Shown here: in pieces, positions 26,940 through 35,274 of the stretch | Position numbering within the stretch: the stretch's first letter is position 1 | Layout: each line of letters opens with the position of its first letter | Assembly (NCBI GenBank): GCA_021770615.1 | Contig: JAETQR010000004.1 | Coordinates: forward strand, 83,521-147,520 | DNA from: Lachnospiraceae bacterium | Lineage (GTDB): Bacteria > Bacillota_A > Clostridia > Lachnospirales > Lachnospiraceae | DNA length: 64,000 nucleotides | Reading direction: 5' to 3' | Made by a program: the position numbers and the translations under genes | Notes under the pieces: model-generated | Database searches by the model: none | Told to the model about the DNA's origin: nothing | What the model saw: the letters and a program-made list of their open reading frames with translations, nothing else

Positions 26940-27803
26940 TTATCCTCCACTCCGAAGCGCTTTGCTTGGAAATTCCAAAGAAATATTTCCAATCCTTGCA
27001 TTTCTGAAATCGTCCAGAAGAAGCGCTGCCGTCTTTTCGAAGTCAACTTCGCTTCCTTTTTTCAAACACTTTCTGATCTCTCCGATCCGTTCAAGGATTT
27101 CCGTATCTTCCCCTGTTTCCTCCACACCGTAAAAAGTGCCGATTTTTCCCGGATAATATTCTATCATATAATCAATAAAATCAAGGGAAATCTCCACCCG
27201 CTGTAAAAGCTCATCCCGGATCGAACCAATAAAAGCCAGCTTTAGTCCTACCGTCTGATCCTCAAACTTTGGCCACAGGATTCCGGGTGTATCAAGAAGT
27301 TCCACCTGTTTATTCAGGCGGATCCATTGTTTTCCTTTTGTCACTCCCGGCTTATTCCCCGTTTTTGTACATGATTTCCCCGCAAAACTATTAATAAATG
27401 TCGATTTTCCCACATTGGGGATTCCGACGATCATTGCACGGATCGGCCGGTTTAAAATCCCACGTTTCCGGTCACGTTCTATTTTTTCCTTACATGCTTT
27501 CTGGATCAGCTGGTTTACCACCTTTAACTCATTACGTTTCGTGGAATTTACAGTACAGACAAAATAGCCCTCTTTTTCATAATACGCTTTCCATTTATCC
27601 GTAACAGCACGGTCTGCCATGTCGCATTTATTTAAAAGAAGAACTCTTGATTTATTGGCGGCAAGGGTGTCAATATCAGGATTTTTACTGCTGAATGGAA
27701 TGCGGGCATCCACGAGCTCGATCACCACATCGATCAATTTGATATCTTCCTGCATTGCCCGCTTTGCCTTTGTCATATGTCCCGGATACCACTGAAAATG
27801 CAT
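26940..27803 (-). CDS. rbgA: Ribosome biogenesis GTPase YlqF/RbgA
   Basis: 287 residues, MHFQWYPGHMTKAKRAM start. Circularly permuted GTPase: G4 LLNKCDMAD comes before G1 GIPNVGKSTFIN and G3 DTPGILWP, as expected for this family. It helps late 50S assembly. Its ATG overlaps the stop of the upstream signal-peptidase-like gene. The rplS-lepB-rbgA order is conserved in Firmicutes. Confidence 0.94.
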   Translation of the reverse strand: MHFQWYPGHMTKAKRAMQEDIKLIDVVIELVDARIPFSSKNPDIDTLAANKSRVLLLNKCDMADRAVTDKWKAYYEKEGYFVCTVNSTKRNELKVVNQLIQKACKEKIERDRKRGILNRPIRAMIVGIPNVGKSTFINSFAGKSCTKTGNKPGVTKGKQWIRLNKQVELLDTPGILWPKFEDQTVGLKLAFIGSIRDELLQRVEISLDFIDYMIEYYPGKIGTFYGVEETGEDTEILERIGEIRKCLKKGSEVDFEKTAALLLDDFRNARIGNISLEFPSKALRSGG

Positions 27804-28435
27804 TAGTTTTCCTCCTTTTTCTCCGGCTCTTCTGTCTCGTACGCCTTGCTGTCCGGGCCTGTCACCCTGGAAAAGGGATCGTATCGGAATAAAACCTTTC
27901 CAATGATCTGTGACTGTTTTACCATTCCAAAAGAGGCATTTCTACTGTCGTCCGAATCCACCCGGGAATCGCACAGCACAAAATATTCATCTTCTCCAAG
28001 CGTGATCCCCTGCTCTGCGATACCGGCCGTCGTCATCGGTTTATACTCATATTTTTCTTTTAACTCGGTACCGTTGATAAAAATCTTTCCCTCTGTGATC
28101 TGTATTTTTTCTCCGGGAAGGCCGATCACCCTGCGGAAAATAACGAGCGGCTCTTCTCCCTCATCATCTACACCCTCTTTATCATAAAAAGCGATGACGT
28201 CTTCTCTGCCCGGTGAAAGAAACAGATATGCCTTCGTATTGATATAAACGGCCTCTCCATTATACAGAGTAGGTTCCATTGCCGATCCGATCGTCCCCAT
28301 TTTCCGGATACAGAAATGGATGAGCAAATAAGCCAGCAGTATCACAGCAAAGATTTCGATCAACCAGATGATACACTCTTTGATAATTTTTTTTCTTTTA
28401 TTTTTCTTTATCTCTTCTTCAAAATTCAGGTTCAA
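27803..28435 (-). CDS. Signal peptidase I paralogue lacking both catalytic residues
   Basis: 210 residues with a TTG start at 28435. Topology is that of S26A: basic N-terminus, one anchor (about 22-40), then the fold. At the nucleophile position the motif is TIGSAMEPTL, so Ser is replaced by Ala52; at the general base the motif is IFRRVIGLPGE, with Arg101 in place of Lys. Box E also deviates (DEYFVLCDSRVDSDDSR, CDS for GDN). Codons were checked on the DNA (TCG GCA ATG). It should be proteolytically dead yet well conserved elsewhere, hence perhaps a binding partner or regulator of the adjacent active enzyme. Confidence 0.85.
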   Translation of the reverse strand: MNLNFEEEIKKNKRKKIIKECIIWLIEIFAVILLAYLLIHFCIRKMGTIGSAMEPTLYNGEAVYINTKAYLFLSPGREDVIAFYDKEGVDDEGEEPLVIFRRVIGLPGEKIQITEGKIFINGTELKEKYEYKPMTTAGIAEQGITLGEDEYFVLCDSRVDSDDSRNASFGMVKQSQIIGKVLFRYDPFSRVTGPDSKAYETEEPEKKEEN

Positions 28436-28467
28436 TGTAATCCCCTCAAATACTCATATATAGAAAC

Positions 28468-28505
28468 ATAGTGCATGCCGCAGCAAATGCTGTGACACAC
28501 ACTAT
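28468..28505 (-). other. Intercistronic hairpin between rplS and the signal peptidase-like gene
   Basis: ATAGTG...CACTAT arms with an inner imperfect stem and ATTT loop; no following T run on the minus strand, so it is more likely an RNA stability or processing element than a full terminator. Confidence 0.35.
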
Positions 28506-28527
28506 ATGATTCAATCAGTTTCAAAAA

Positions 28528-28875
28528 TTAGCGAACCAGTTCTTTTACCTTTGCAGCCTTACCAACACGGTCACGCAGATAATTGAGTTTCGCACGTCTT
28601 ACTTTACCAAGTCTTACGATCTCAATTTTCTCAACGATCGGTGAATGGAGCGGCCAGGTTTTCTCGACGCCGATTCCGTTTGAATTTTTGCGGACCGTAA
28701 ATGTTTCACGGTTGCTTCCACCCTGTCTTTTCAGGACAACTCCCTCAAAAACCTGTGTTCTCTCGCGGCTTCCCTCGATAACCTTTGCATGTACCCTTAC
28801 CGTATCACCTACGTGAAACTCAGGCACTTCGGACTTCATCTGCTCTGCTTCGATCTTTCTGATGATTTCGTTCAT
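28528..28875 (-). CDS. rplS: 50S ribosomal protein L19
   Basis: 115 residues, with [52 protein letters not shown] and [20 protein letters not shown], diagnostic of L19 at the 30S-50S interface. First gene of the rplS - degenerate lepB - rbgA - lepB - CYTH cluster; strong GGAGGAAC site; promoter at 29006-29034 leaves a leader of about 125 bases. Confidence 0.97.
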   Translation of the reverse strand: MNEIIRKIEAEQMKSEVPEFHVGDTVRVHAKVIEGSRERTQVFEGVVLKRQGGSNRETFTVRKNSNGIGVEKTWPLHSPIVEKIEIVRLGKVRRAKLNYLRDRVGKAAKVKELVR

Positions 28876-29005
28876 TTTGTTGTTCCTCCTGTTTTTTTTG
28901 ATGTTCTTAATGCAATATTACGCAGCCACTCTTTCACATATCATTTACTTTCAAACCTTGTTTCTGCTGCACCAGAGGACCATCTATCTTTCGACAACAT
29001 TAAGA

Positions 29006-29034
29006 ATATAACATAAAAACGTGGATTCGTCAAC
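29006..29034 (-). promoter_or_regulatory. rplS promoter
   Basis: Minus-strand TTGACG (29029-29034), 17 bases, TATATT (29006-29011). The transcript would begin near 28999 and have a leader of about 125 bases. CATTAAGAA (28999-29007) has an exact inverted copy at 28904-28912, but most of it lies in the -10 region. Confidence 0.75.
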
Positions 29035-29088
29035 AAATTTCGTAAATAAGATGCGCAATAAGGTGCGCGTTTGTCAGTCACACCTTTT

Positions 29089-29841
29089 TTACAGTGGCGC
29101 CATCAGAACCCTTCCTGTTCCACGGTATACATTAACAAGACCCTCTCCGCTTGCCGCAGAACCGATGAGCGTCTTTGTCGAGCGCTCTACTGTAAAGGAA
29201 AGACTCTGGCTCCATGCGATCGCAAAATTTCCGTCTACCTTAAGCTCATCATCCTGAAGTTCAACCTCAACGAGCTCTTCTCTCGGACAGTTGCATTCGA
29301 GAACAGCAAAACCACTCCCGGTCAGACATGTGTTGAACAAGCCCTCTCCGCCGGCTACAGCAGAAGAAAAGGATTTGCGGGCAACCGTCTTTAATTCCGT
29401 TCTTCCATCGCAGGCAAGGAAAAGTCCGTCATCGATCACCATACCATTCCAGGCTCCGACGTCTTCAATGATCAGATATTTATAAGTCGGCTCGAGAATG
29501 AGTACTCCTTCCCCCATATAACGTGGTTTGATCGCAGATTCATTTGTCACTTTGGAACTCACGAGTTTCTTTGCAAAATCGCCGATTCCCTTTACGTTTG
29601 TTCCACTGCTGACAGATCCCGCGGTCCACTGCATGGCGCCTGACTGGATGATGGCCTCATGCTCCTGATCCAATTCGATCATCACCTGACGTTTGCGGAT
29701 ATTCATTTTAGATGAATAATACGCCTGCATTGCACTTCCGGGGTTCACGCTTAAATCCCTGTCATACTCGAAAACCGTGACATTTCCTTTCTTTTCAATG
29801 ATTTTCCTGTTTGTCGTTTCGGTCATGCTTGTCTTGTACAT
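29089..29841 (-). CDS. AIM24-family protein
   Basis: 250 residues starting after GAGGAGGTAATT. A single AIM24/TIGR00266 beta-helix domain: AMQAYYSSKMNIRKRQ, GEGVLILEPTYKYLIIED, LFLACDGRTEL, AGGEGLFNTCLTGSGFAVLEC and a closing GEGLVNVYRGTGRVLMAPL are typical. The family is widespread, related in fold to TRAP-like proteins, and has no settled bacterial function. Monocistronic, with an element copy 78 bases upstream of its start. Confidence 0.88.
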   Translation of the reverse strand: MYKTSMTETTNRKIIEKKGNVTVFEYDRDLSVNPGSAMQAYYSSKMNIRKRQVMIELDQEHEAIIQSGAMQWTAGSVSSGTNVKGIGDFAKKLVSSKVTNESAIKPRYMGEGVLILEPTYKYLIIEDVGAWNGMVIDDGLFLACDGRTELKTVARKSFSSAVAGGEGLFNTCLTGSGFAVLECNCPREELVEVELQDDELKVDGNFAIAWSQSLSFTVERSTKTLIGSAASGEGLVNVYRGTGRVLMAPL

Positions 29842-29918
29842 AATTACCTCCTCAAAATAGTATTTTTAATAATTATATCAAATCCTGTCAAAAAACACAA
29901 TATCGAACCATTTTAACG

Positions 29919-30174
29919 CACGGAAATCAATTTTTTGCGGCCACAATTTATGGGAAACTGACAAAACTTCGTATAGCAGCGGAAATATTGATTGATAAGA
30001 ACCCGCTTGCGCTTAAAATAAACATGTAACGGTACAAAGGCTGCAAGGTGCGTAGCACCTTATACGCAGCCTAAGGACCGACACGTTTATACGGTTCTTA
30101 TCAAGCAATATTTCCGCTGCTGTACGAATGTCACGATTCTTATAAATTGTGGCCGCAAAAAATTGATTTCCATG
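29919..30174. mobile_element. Palindromic MITE-like element, copy 3
   Basis: 256 bp between the AIM24 gene and the 3' end of the ClC gene. Termini CACGGAAATCAATTTTTTG and near-complement. Arms (about 29970-30003 with 30093-30128) read GCAGCGGAAATATTG and pair with each other but are quite unlike the arms of copies 1 and 2. Inner hairpins and their loops are conserved. It is flanked by perfect 9-bp direct repeats ATTTTAACG (29910-29918 and 30175-30183). Confidence 0.86.
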
Positions 30175-30193
30175 ATTTTAACGCCATGGGAAC

Positions 30194-31519
30194 TTAAGGT
30201 TTATAAAGGTGGTTTCCGTCAGGCTGACGGGATATACTTCTCATCGTCAGATAAGAGAAAAGACAGGTCACCGTGAGGGGGATGAGATTTGTATAACAAA
30301 GGGAAAATTCAAACATAAGAAAGATTCCGGTAATGGGAGCACCAAGGATGGCAGCAAAAAAACCTGACATACCACCTAGTATAAAAAATGTAGGAAAAAA
30401 TGCCATGGACGGAAACAGCCAGCAAAGTACCGTGCCATATATTTTCCCGATACATGCTCCTGCCACAAGGAGTGGATACACTGTCCCACCGGGCAGTCCG
30501 GAGCCGGACGAAATCATGGAAAACAAATATTTTCCCAGAAGAAGAAAGAGCAACGTGGAAAAAACCGTCTGATTGTCCATCACACGGGACAGCATAAGAG
30601 AGCCGCCTCCGGTAATGTCCGGGAAAAAATAACCGATCAGTCCCGCAAAGAGAAAGAGAAGGATCCACATAACCTGACGCGAAGCTTTTTTATTCTGTGC
30701 CATATGCCGGGTAAAAAAACAGAGAGATTCCGAATAAAATTTTCCAAGGATACCAAGCAAAATGCCAAGTATAGCAAAGGCAGGATAATATTCCCATCTC
30801 GTAACGGGAATAGAAATATCGACAACAGGAGCCAGTCCAAATACGGAGACACTCACAAAATAGGCAGTCAGTGATGCGATGGCAATCGTTATGACTGATA
30901 TATCCAATTTTGTATGCAGTTTTTCACGGACAAATAACATGCCGGAAACCGGGGCATTAAACAAGGCAGATAATCCCGCACCGGCGCCGGAACAACAAAG
31001 CTCTTCCCTGGACAGGAGAAAATTCCGATCAGGAAAGAGTCTGGCAGATGCACGCTGGATCCCTTTTCCGGACATGCAGCCAAGTTCAATGGAAGGTCCG
31101 GTTTTCCCAAGTGAAAAACCGGCAAGAATACAGAGGGGAGCTGTCGTTATCTTTGCCAGAAGAACCGACCACCACCTGGAATCAGAGAGTCCCTGGATCT
31201 CATCGGTCGCATGCGGGATACCGCCCCCTGCCGCATCTGGTTCTACTTTCAGGATCCGATAGACCAGCCATGCCAGAAAAACAAGGATAATACCCCATGC
31301 CGCCAGTACAAAAAGATTGTCACCATGGATGACCGGAAAGATATATTCGTTCAGTATCTTGTCACAGAGACTGATCAGATAACGATATATACATATTACA
31401 ATACCTGAAAAAATTCCCAGGCTAATGCCAAACAAGATCCTGTTTAAAATCCATTTCTTCTTTCTCATCTGTAGTCTCACACTCTTTTCATCATGTTGTC
31501 CGTACTTAAATGGCTTCAT
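30194..31519 (-). CDS. ClC-family chloride channel/transporter
   Basis: 441 residues, about ten or more membrane helices. ClC motifs: AAGGGIPHA (selectivity GSGIP region), LGKTGPSIELG (GKEGP region) and GSGLPGGTVYPLLVAGACIGKIYG (GxFxP region). The external gating glutamate of the GKEGP motif is Thr here, which in other ClCs changes proton coupling and gating. No CBS domains. Start overlaps the stop of the EAL gene by 4 bases (ATGA), implying coupling; an alternative ATG at 31468 (MRKKKWIL) is possible as the first ATG has no clear ribosome site. Confidence 0.87.
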   Translation of the reverse strand: MKPFKYGQHDEKSVRLQMRKKKWILNRILFGISLGIFSGIVICIYRYLISLCDKILNEYIFPVIHGDNLFVLAAWGIILVFLAWLVYRILKVEPDAAGGGIPHATDEIQGLSDSRWWSVLLAKITTAPLCILAGFSLGKTGPSIELGCMSGKGIQRASARLFPDRNFLLSREELCCSGAGAGLSALFNAPVSGMLFVREKLHTKLDISVITIAIASLTAYFVSVSVFGLAPVVDISIPVTRWEYYPAFAILGILLGILGKFYSESLCFFTRHMAQNKKASRQVMWILLFLFAGLIGYFFPDITGGGSLMLSRVMDNQTVFSTLLFLLLGKYLFSMISSGSGLPGGTVYPLLVAGACIGKIYGTVLCWLFPSMAFFPTFFILGGMSGFFAAILGAPITGIFLMFEFSLCYTNLIPLTVTCLFSYLTMRSISRQPDGNHLYKP

Positions 31520-33183
31520 ATGTTTTCGTTATTTTTCTCATACAATAACCGGTTAAAGTCCTCTAGTTTCATCGGTCTGGCATAATAAAAGCCCTGCGCG
31601 GTATCACATCCACAGCTTTGCAGAAAAGTCGCCTGCTCTTTTGTCTCCACACCCTCTGCTACCATATCAAGCCCGATATCCTTACTCATCTGGATCGTGT
31701 GCGCGACGATCTGCTGTCCTCTCTCCGAGCCGATAAAATCCCTCAAAAATCCCTGATCCATCTTGATCACATCAAACTTCGTATCCTTTAACATATTTAA
31801 GGAAGAATAGCCCGAACCAAAATCATCCATCAAGAGCTTAAAGCCGCTCTCTTTTAAAAGGGAAATCCCATCGTTGATCTGTTCTTCCTCGATCGTTTCC
31901 GTGATCTCGATCTCAAGATATTCTTTCGGGATACCATATGTTTCGACCAGCTCATTTAGTACGGAGACAAAGTCTGAATCCCCCAGATGGCGTCGGGAGA
32001 CATTTACTGAAATCGGAACCGGTTCGATTCCCTGATCGATCCACTTCCGGATCGTCCGGCACGCTTCCTCCCATATATACCGGTCCATTTTGATCACAAA
32101 TCCATTCTGTTCAAATAATGGGATAAAATCCATCGGTGAGATCATTCCTCTCTCCGGATGCATCCAGCGGACTAACGCCTCAGCCCCCACCATCTCATTT
32201 TTAGAAATACTGTACTTTGGCTGCAGGAACATAACAAATTCATGATTCGACAGGGCTTTTTTCATATTGTCTTCCAAAAACTTCTTCGTGTGAAAACCCT
32301 CGATCATTTTTTCTTCAAAAAAAGCGACGTGACGCAAGGCATCTCCCTTGATGCCCTGCCTCGCCATCGCCGCACAATCTCCATATTTCCTGAGTCCCTC
32401 TTTGATATCCGTTATAAAAGAAACCCCATACACAACTGTATAATTCAGCCCCTTGAATCCGAGAAGATTCTGATCGAGTGTCTCGATCAACTGATTAATA
32501 TCTTCGATCGTTCCATAAGGAGTAATGATCATAAAAACATCTGCAGAAAGACGGGAATACAGACGGTTTTTTCCACATATGATCTTTATGGTGTCCGTAA
32601 AATAATTAAGAAGCTCATCCCCGGTATGCTCTCCATGCATTTCATTGATCAGCTTGAATTTTGCAATATCAAGCTGGATCACCGCATATGCCTGATCCGG
32701 ATGCTTTAAGACCAGATCCCTTCCCTGTGCATTAAAGATAGCCGGATTCCGGTCAGTCGTAATCTGCTGTCCGAGCCGGATGCGGTAAATATCTGCCTGG
32801 TCAAGCTCATAGACCATAACGAGCATTTCCTTTACAACATGATCTTTTGTTTTCTCGATCCAGCATTCCACATTGTAATAATCAATTCCTCCATGCGGAT
32901 TTTTCATGCGGCAGGCAGTATGGCACCTCTCCTCTTCCAAAGAACTGCCCTGTTCCGCCCCGGAAAGCTCAGACTCGATTTTTTTTACAAATGACTCATA
33001 AAGCGGCTGATCCTCTTCCAATACTAATTTTTGAAGTTCCCACAAATCAATGTGATCTGTATCTAACCCCTCTAACAGATCGCAATGAGGTGTGACAAGC
33101 TTCCATTCATTTTCTCCCCATATAAGAACAAGAAGTCCTTTCTGGGATAGGAAAAAATCCATACATTTTTTTACGTGCTCCAT
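31516..33183 (-). CDS. c-di-GMP phosphodiesterase with degenerate GGDEF and intact EAL domain
   Basis: 555 residues from the ATG at 33183 (GAGGAGG 5 bases upstream). N-terminal sensor-like region (about 1-150), then a GGDEF-type domain with SADVF where GGDEF should be (about 235), so not a cyclase. The EAL domain is intact: EALVRWMHPERG, SVNVSRRHL, EIEITETIEEE, LMDDFGSGYSSLNMLK, and VAEGVETKEQ, carrying metal and substrate ligands. It should hydrolyse c-di-GMP to pGpG; the dead GGDEF may sense GTP. No membrane segment is visible. Cotranscribed with the ClC gene. Confidence 0.9.
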   Translation of the reverse strand: MEHVKKCMDFFLSQKGLLVLIWGENEWKLVTPHCDLLEGLDTDHIDLWELQKLVLEEDQPLYESFVKKIESELSGAEQGSSLEEERCHTACRMKNPHGGIDYYNVECWIEKTKDHVVKEMLVMVYELDQADIYRIRLGQQITTDRNPAIFNAQGRDLVLKHPDQAYAVIQLDIAKFKLINEMHGEHTGDELLNYFTDTIKIICGKNRLYSRLSADVFMIITPYGTIEDINQLIETLDQNLLGFKGLNYTVVYGVSFITDIKEGLRKYGDCAAMARQGIKGDALRHVAFFEEKMIEGFHTKKFLEDNMKKALSNHEFVMFLQPKYSISKNEMVGAEALVRWMHPERGMISPMDFIPLFEQNGFVIKMDRYIWEEACRTIRKWIDQGIEPVPISVNVSRRHLGDSDFVSVLNELVETYGIPKEYLEIEITETIEEEQINDGISLLKESGFKLLMDDFGSGYSSLNMLKDTKFDVIKMDQGFLRDFIGSERGQQIVAHTIQMSKDIGLDMVAEGVETKEQATFLQSCGCDTAQGFYYARPMKLEDFNRLLYEKNNENI

Positions 33184-33218
33184 ATGTACCTCCTCTCCAA
33201 AACCCATTTCCTGAGACC

Positions 33219-33262
33219 GACCTACTCTCTAAACCTGACTGACCTACTCTGTAAACCTGACT
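33219..33262. repeat. 22-bp tandem duplication across the hisD stop codon
   Basis: 33219-33240 and 33241-33262 are identical except for one base (GACCTACTCT then C or G then TAAACCTGACT). The right copy contains the hisD stop; the left copy repeats the last codons and the stop downstream of it. Confidence 0.93.
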
Positions 33263-34536
33263 GCGATCGAATTTGCATGAGCGGTCAGATGTTCTGCCTC
33301 TGCAAACTGGATGATATCCTTATGGATTTCTTCAAGTGCCTCCTTAGAATAAGAGATCAGGCTCGATTTTTTAATAAAATCATCCACATTCAGCGGTGAA
33401 AAAAACTTAGCTGTTCCATTTGTCGGCAACACATGATTCGGTCCCGCAAAATAATCGCCGAGCGGTTCACTGCTGTATTCCCCAAGAAAGATCGCTCCGG
33501 CATTTTTGATCCGTGTCATCGTGTCAAATGGATTTTTCGTCAAAATTTCAAGATGTTCCGAGGCGATTTCATTTGTCACCTGTATCGCATCTTCCATCGA
33601 ATCCGCCACAAGGAGATACCCATAATTCTCCAGTGACTTTTCAATGATCTCCCGACGGCTGAGTGTCTGCAAAAATCCTTCAATCTCCGTTTCTACCTGT
33701 TGTGCAAGCTCTGCACTCGTCGTCACGAGAATGGCAGAAGCAAGTTCATCGTGCTCTGCCTGGGACAAAAGATCGGCCGCCACATATTTCGGGTTTGCCG
33801 TCTCATCCGCAAGTACGAGGATCTCACTGGGGCCGGCGATCGAATCAATGCTCACATGCCCATAAACGGTCTTTTTGGCAAGTGCCACAAAAATGTTTCC
33901 CGGGCCACAGATCTTTGCCACTTTCCGGATGGATTCCGTGCCATAAGCAAGTGCCCCGATGGCCTGTGCCCCGCCGGCCTTATAGATTTCAGTGGCCCCT
34001 GCGAGGTTTGCTGCTACCAATGTCGCAGGTGTCACAGTTCCATCTGCCCCGGGCGGTGTCGTCATGACGATCCGCTCCACACCGGCCACTTTTGCCGGAA
34101 TGATATTCATCAGGACGCTGGACGGATATGCAGCCTTTCCCCCGGGGACATATACACCGACACTTTCAAGCGGTGTGATCCGCTGTCCAAGGATCACGCC
34201 ATCCTCTCTCGTCTCGATCCATGTGTTCCGAAGCTGTTTTTTATGAAAATCACGGATATTTTCGATGGACTTTTTCATCACCTCGATTAGCGATCCATCC
34301 ACAAGAGAATAAGCTTTTTTGATCTCTTCCTCTGTCACACGGATATTCTCTTTACGAATGTCTGCATGGTCAAATTTTTTCGTATAGGCAAACAGTGCCT
34401 CATCGCCTTTTTTCCTCACGTCATTTAAGATTTCATTTACCTTATCCTGATAGGAATCATACTGATTCGGACTTCTTTTCAACAGGTTCTCCAAAATATT
34501 CTCCATGGAGGCCTGGTCAATCTTCATTCGCCTCAT
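33244..34536 (-). CDS. hisD: Histidinol dehydrogenase
   Basis: 430 residues from the ATG at 34536 (GGGAGAGG 5 bases upstream); the frame is open further to 34587 without family resemblance. PGGKAAYPSSVLMN, the zinc and catalytic region AGPSEILVLADETANP, LSQAEHDELA and SEHLEI are diagnostic. It oxidises histidinol to histidine in two NAD steps. hisG and hisZ lie directly upstream. The last codons are tandemly duplicated after the stop. Confidence 0.96.
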   Translation of the reverse strand: MRRMKIDQASMENILENLLKRSPNQYDSYQDKVNEILNDVRKKGDEALFAYTKKFDHADIRKENIRVTEEEIKKAYSLVDGSLIEVMKKSIENIRDFHKKQLRNTWIETREDGVILGQRITPLESVGVYVPGGKAAYPSSVLMNIIPAKVAGVERIVMTTPPGADGTVTPATLVAANLAGATEIYKAGGAQAIGALAYGTESIRKVAKICGPGNIFVALAKKTVYGHVSIDSIAGPSEILVLADETANPKYVAADLLSQAEHDELASAILVTTSAELAQQVETEIEGFLQTLSRREIIEKSLENYGYLLVADSMEDAIQVTNEIASEHLEILTKNPFDTMTRIKNAGAIFLGEYSSEPLGDYFAGPNHVLPTNGTAKFFSPLNVDDFIKKSSLISYSKEALEEIHKDIIQFAEAEHLTAHANSIAVRFTE

Positions 34537-34600
34537 AAAAACCTCTCCCTTTCTGTGTTGCTGCTTTGTACCGGCATCCGTATCCAACGGCTCCGTTATA

Positions 34601-35242
34601 CTAGTTGCCCAGTGCCTGCTTTAAATCCCGGATGATCTTTGTGATCCGCTCCCTCTGCATTTTCATGCTGGCTTCGTTTACGACGACCCGTGCTGAGAGC
34701 GGACAGATTTCTTCGAGGACTTCCAGTCCGTTTTCACGGAGTGTCGAACCGGTTTCCACGATATCTACGATAACCTCCGAAAGCCCTACGATCGGTGCGA
34801 GTTCTACAGAACCGTTTAACTTTATGATCTCTACGGTCTGATTCTTTTTATTGTAAAAATAATCTTTTGCGATCTTCGGATATTTGGAAGCAACCCGGAT
34901 GATCTCATTGTTTTTCAGAAGTTCTTTTGCAGAAGCGGGCCCCGCTACACACATACGGCATTTGCCAAGTCCCAGATCGAGAACTTCAAGGAGTTTTCTT
35001 CCCTCCTCCAAGATCGTATCACTTCCCACAACGCCGATATCCGCGGCTCCATATTCTACATATGTAGGAACATCTGAAGTTTTTGAAAGGAAAAATTTCA
35101 ATCCCAGTTTTTCGTTTACAAAAATAAGTTTCCTTGTATCTTTATCCTTCATCTCCTCGCATGTGATACCAGTCTGTTCAAGAAGCTCCAGCGTCTGTCT
35201 GGCAAGTCTTCCTTTGGCCAATGCAATGGTTATATATTTCAT
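34601..35242 (-). CDS. hisG: ATP phosphoribosyltransferase, short form
   Basis: 213 residues from the ATG at 35242, since GGAG lies 7 bases upstream and the protein then begins [13 protein letters not shown]. Key motifs: [12 protein letters not shown] and [20 protein letters not shown] (PRPP-binding). The C-terminal regulatory domain of the long form is missing, so the enzyme needs HisZ, whose gene is immediately upstream. First step of histidine synthesis, feedback-controlled by histidine through HisZ. Confidence 0.96.
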   Translation of the reverse strand: MKYITIALAKGRLARQTLELLEQTGITCEEMKDKDTRKLIFVNEKLGLKFFLSKTSDVPTYVEYGAADIGVVGSDTILEEGRKLLEVLDLGLGKCRMCVAGPASAKELLKNNEIIRVASKYPKIAKDYFYNKKNQTVEIIKLNGSVELAPIVGLSEVIVDIVETGSTLRENGLEVLEEICPLSARVVVNEASMKMQRERITKIIRDLKQALGN

Positions 35243-35274
35243 TTTATCCTCCATTTATTTCTGGCAGCATCTGA

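Noticed and set aside
28876..29010. L19 leader-type riboregulator before rplS
   Set aside because: A long-range TTCTTAATG/CATTAAGAA pairing exists, but its distal half lies at the -10 box and is mostly outside the transcript. No other convincing conserved leader structure was seen.
29058..29095. Terminator-like GGTGCGC...CACCTTTTTT after the AIM24 gene
   Set aside because: The T run is on the plus strand whereas the gene is on the minus strand; stem partly mispaired.
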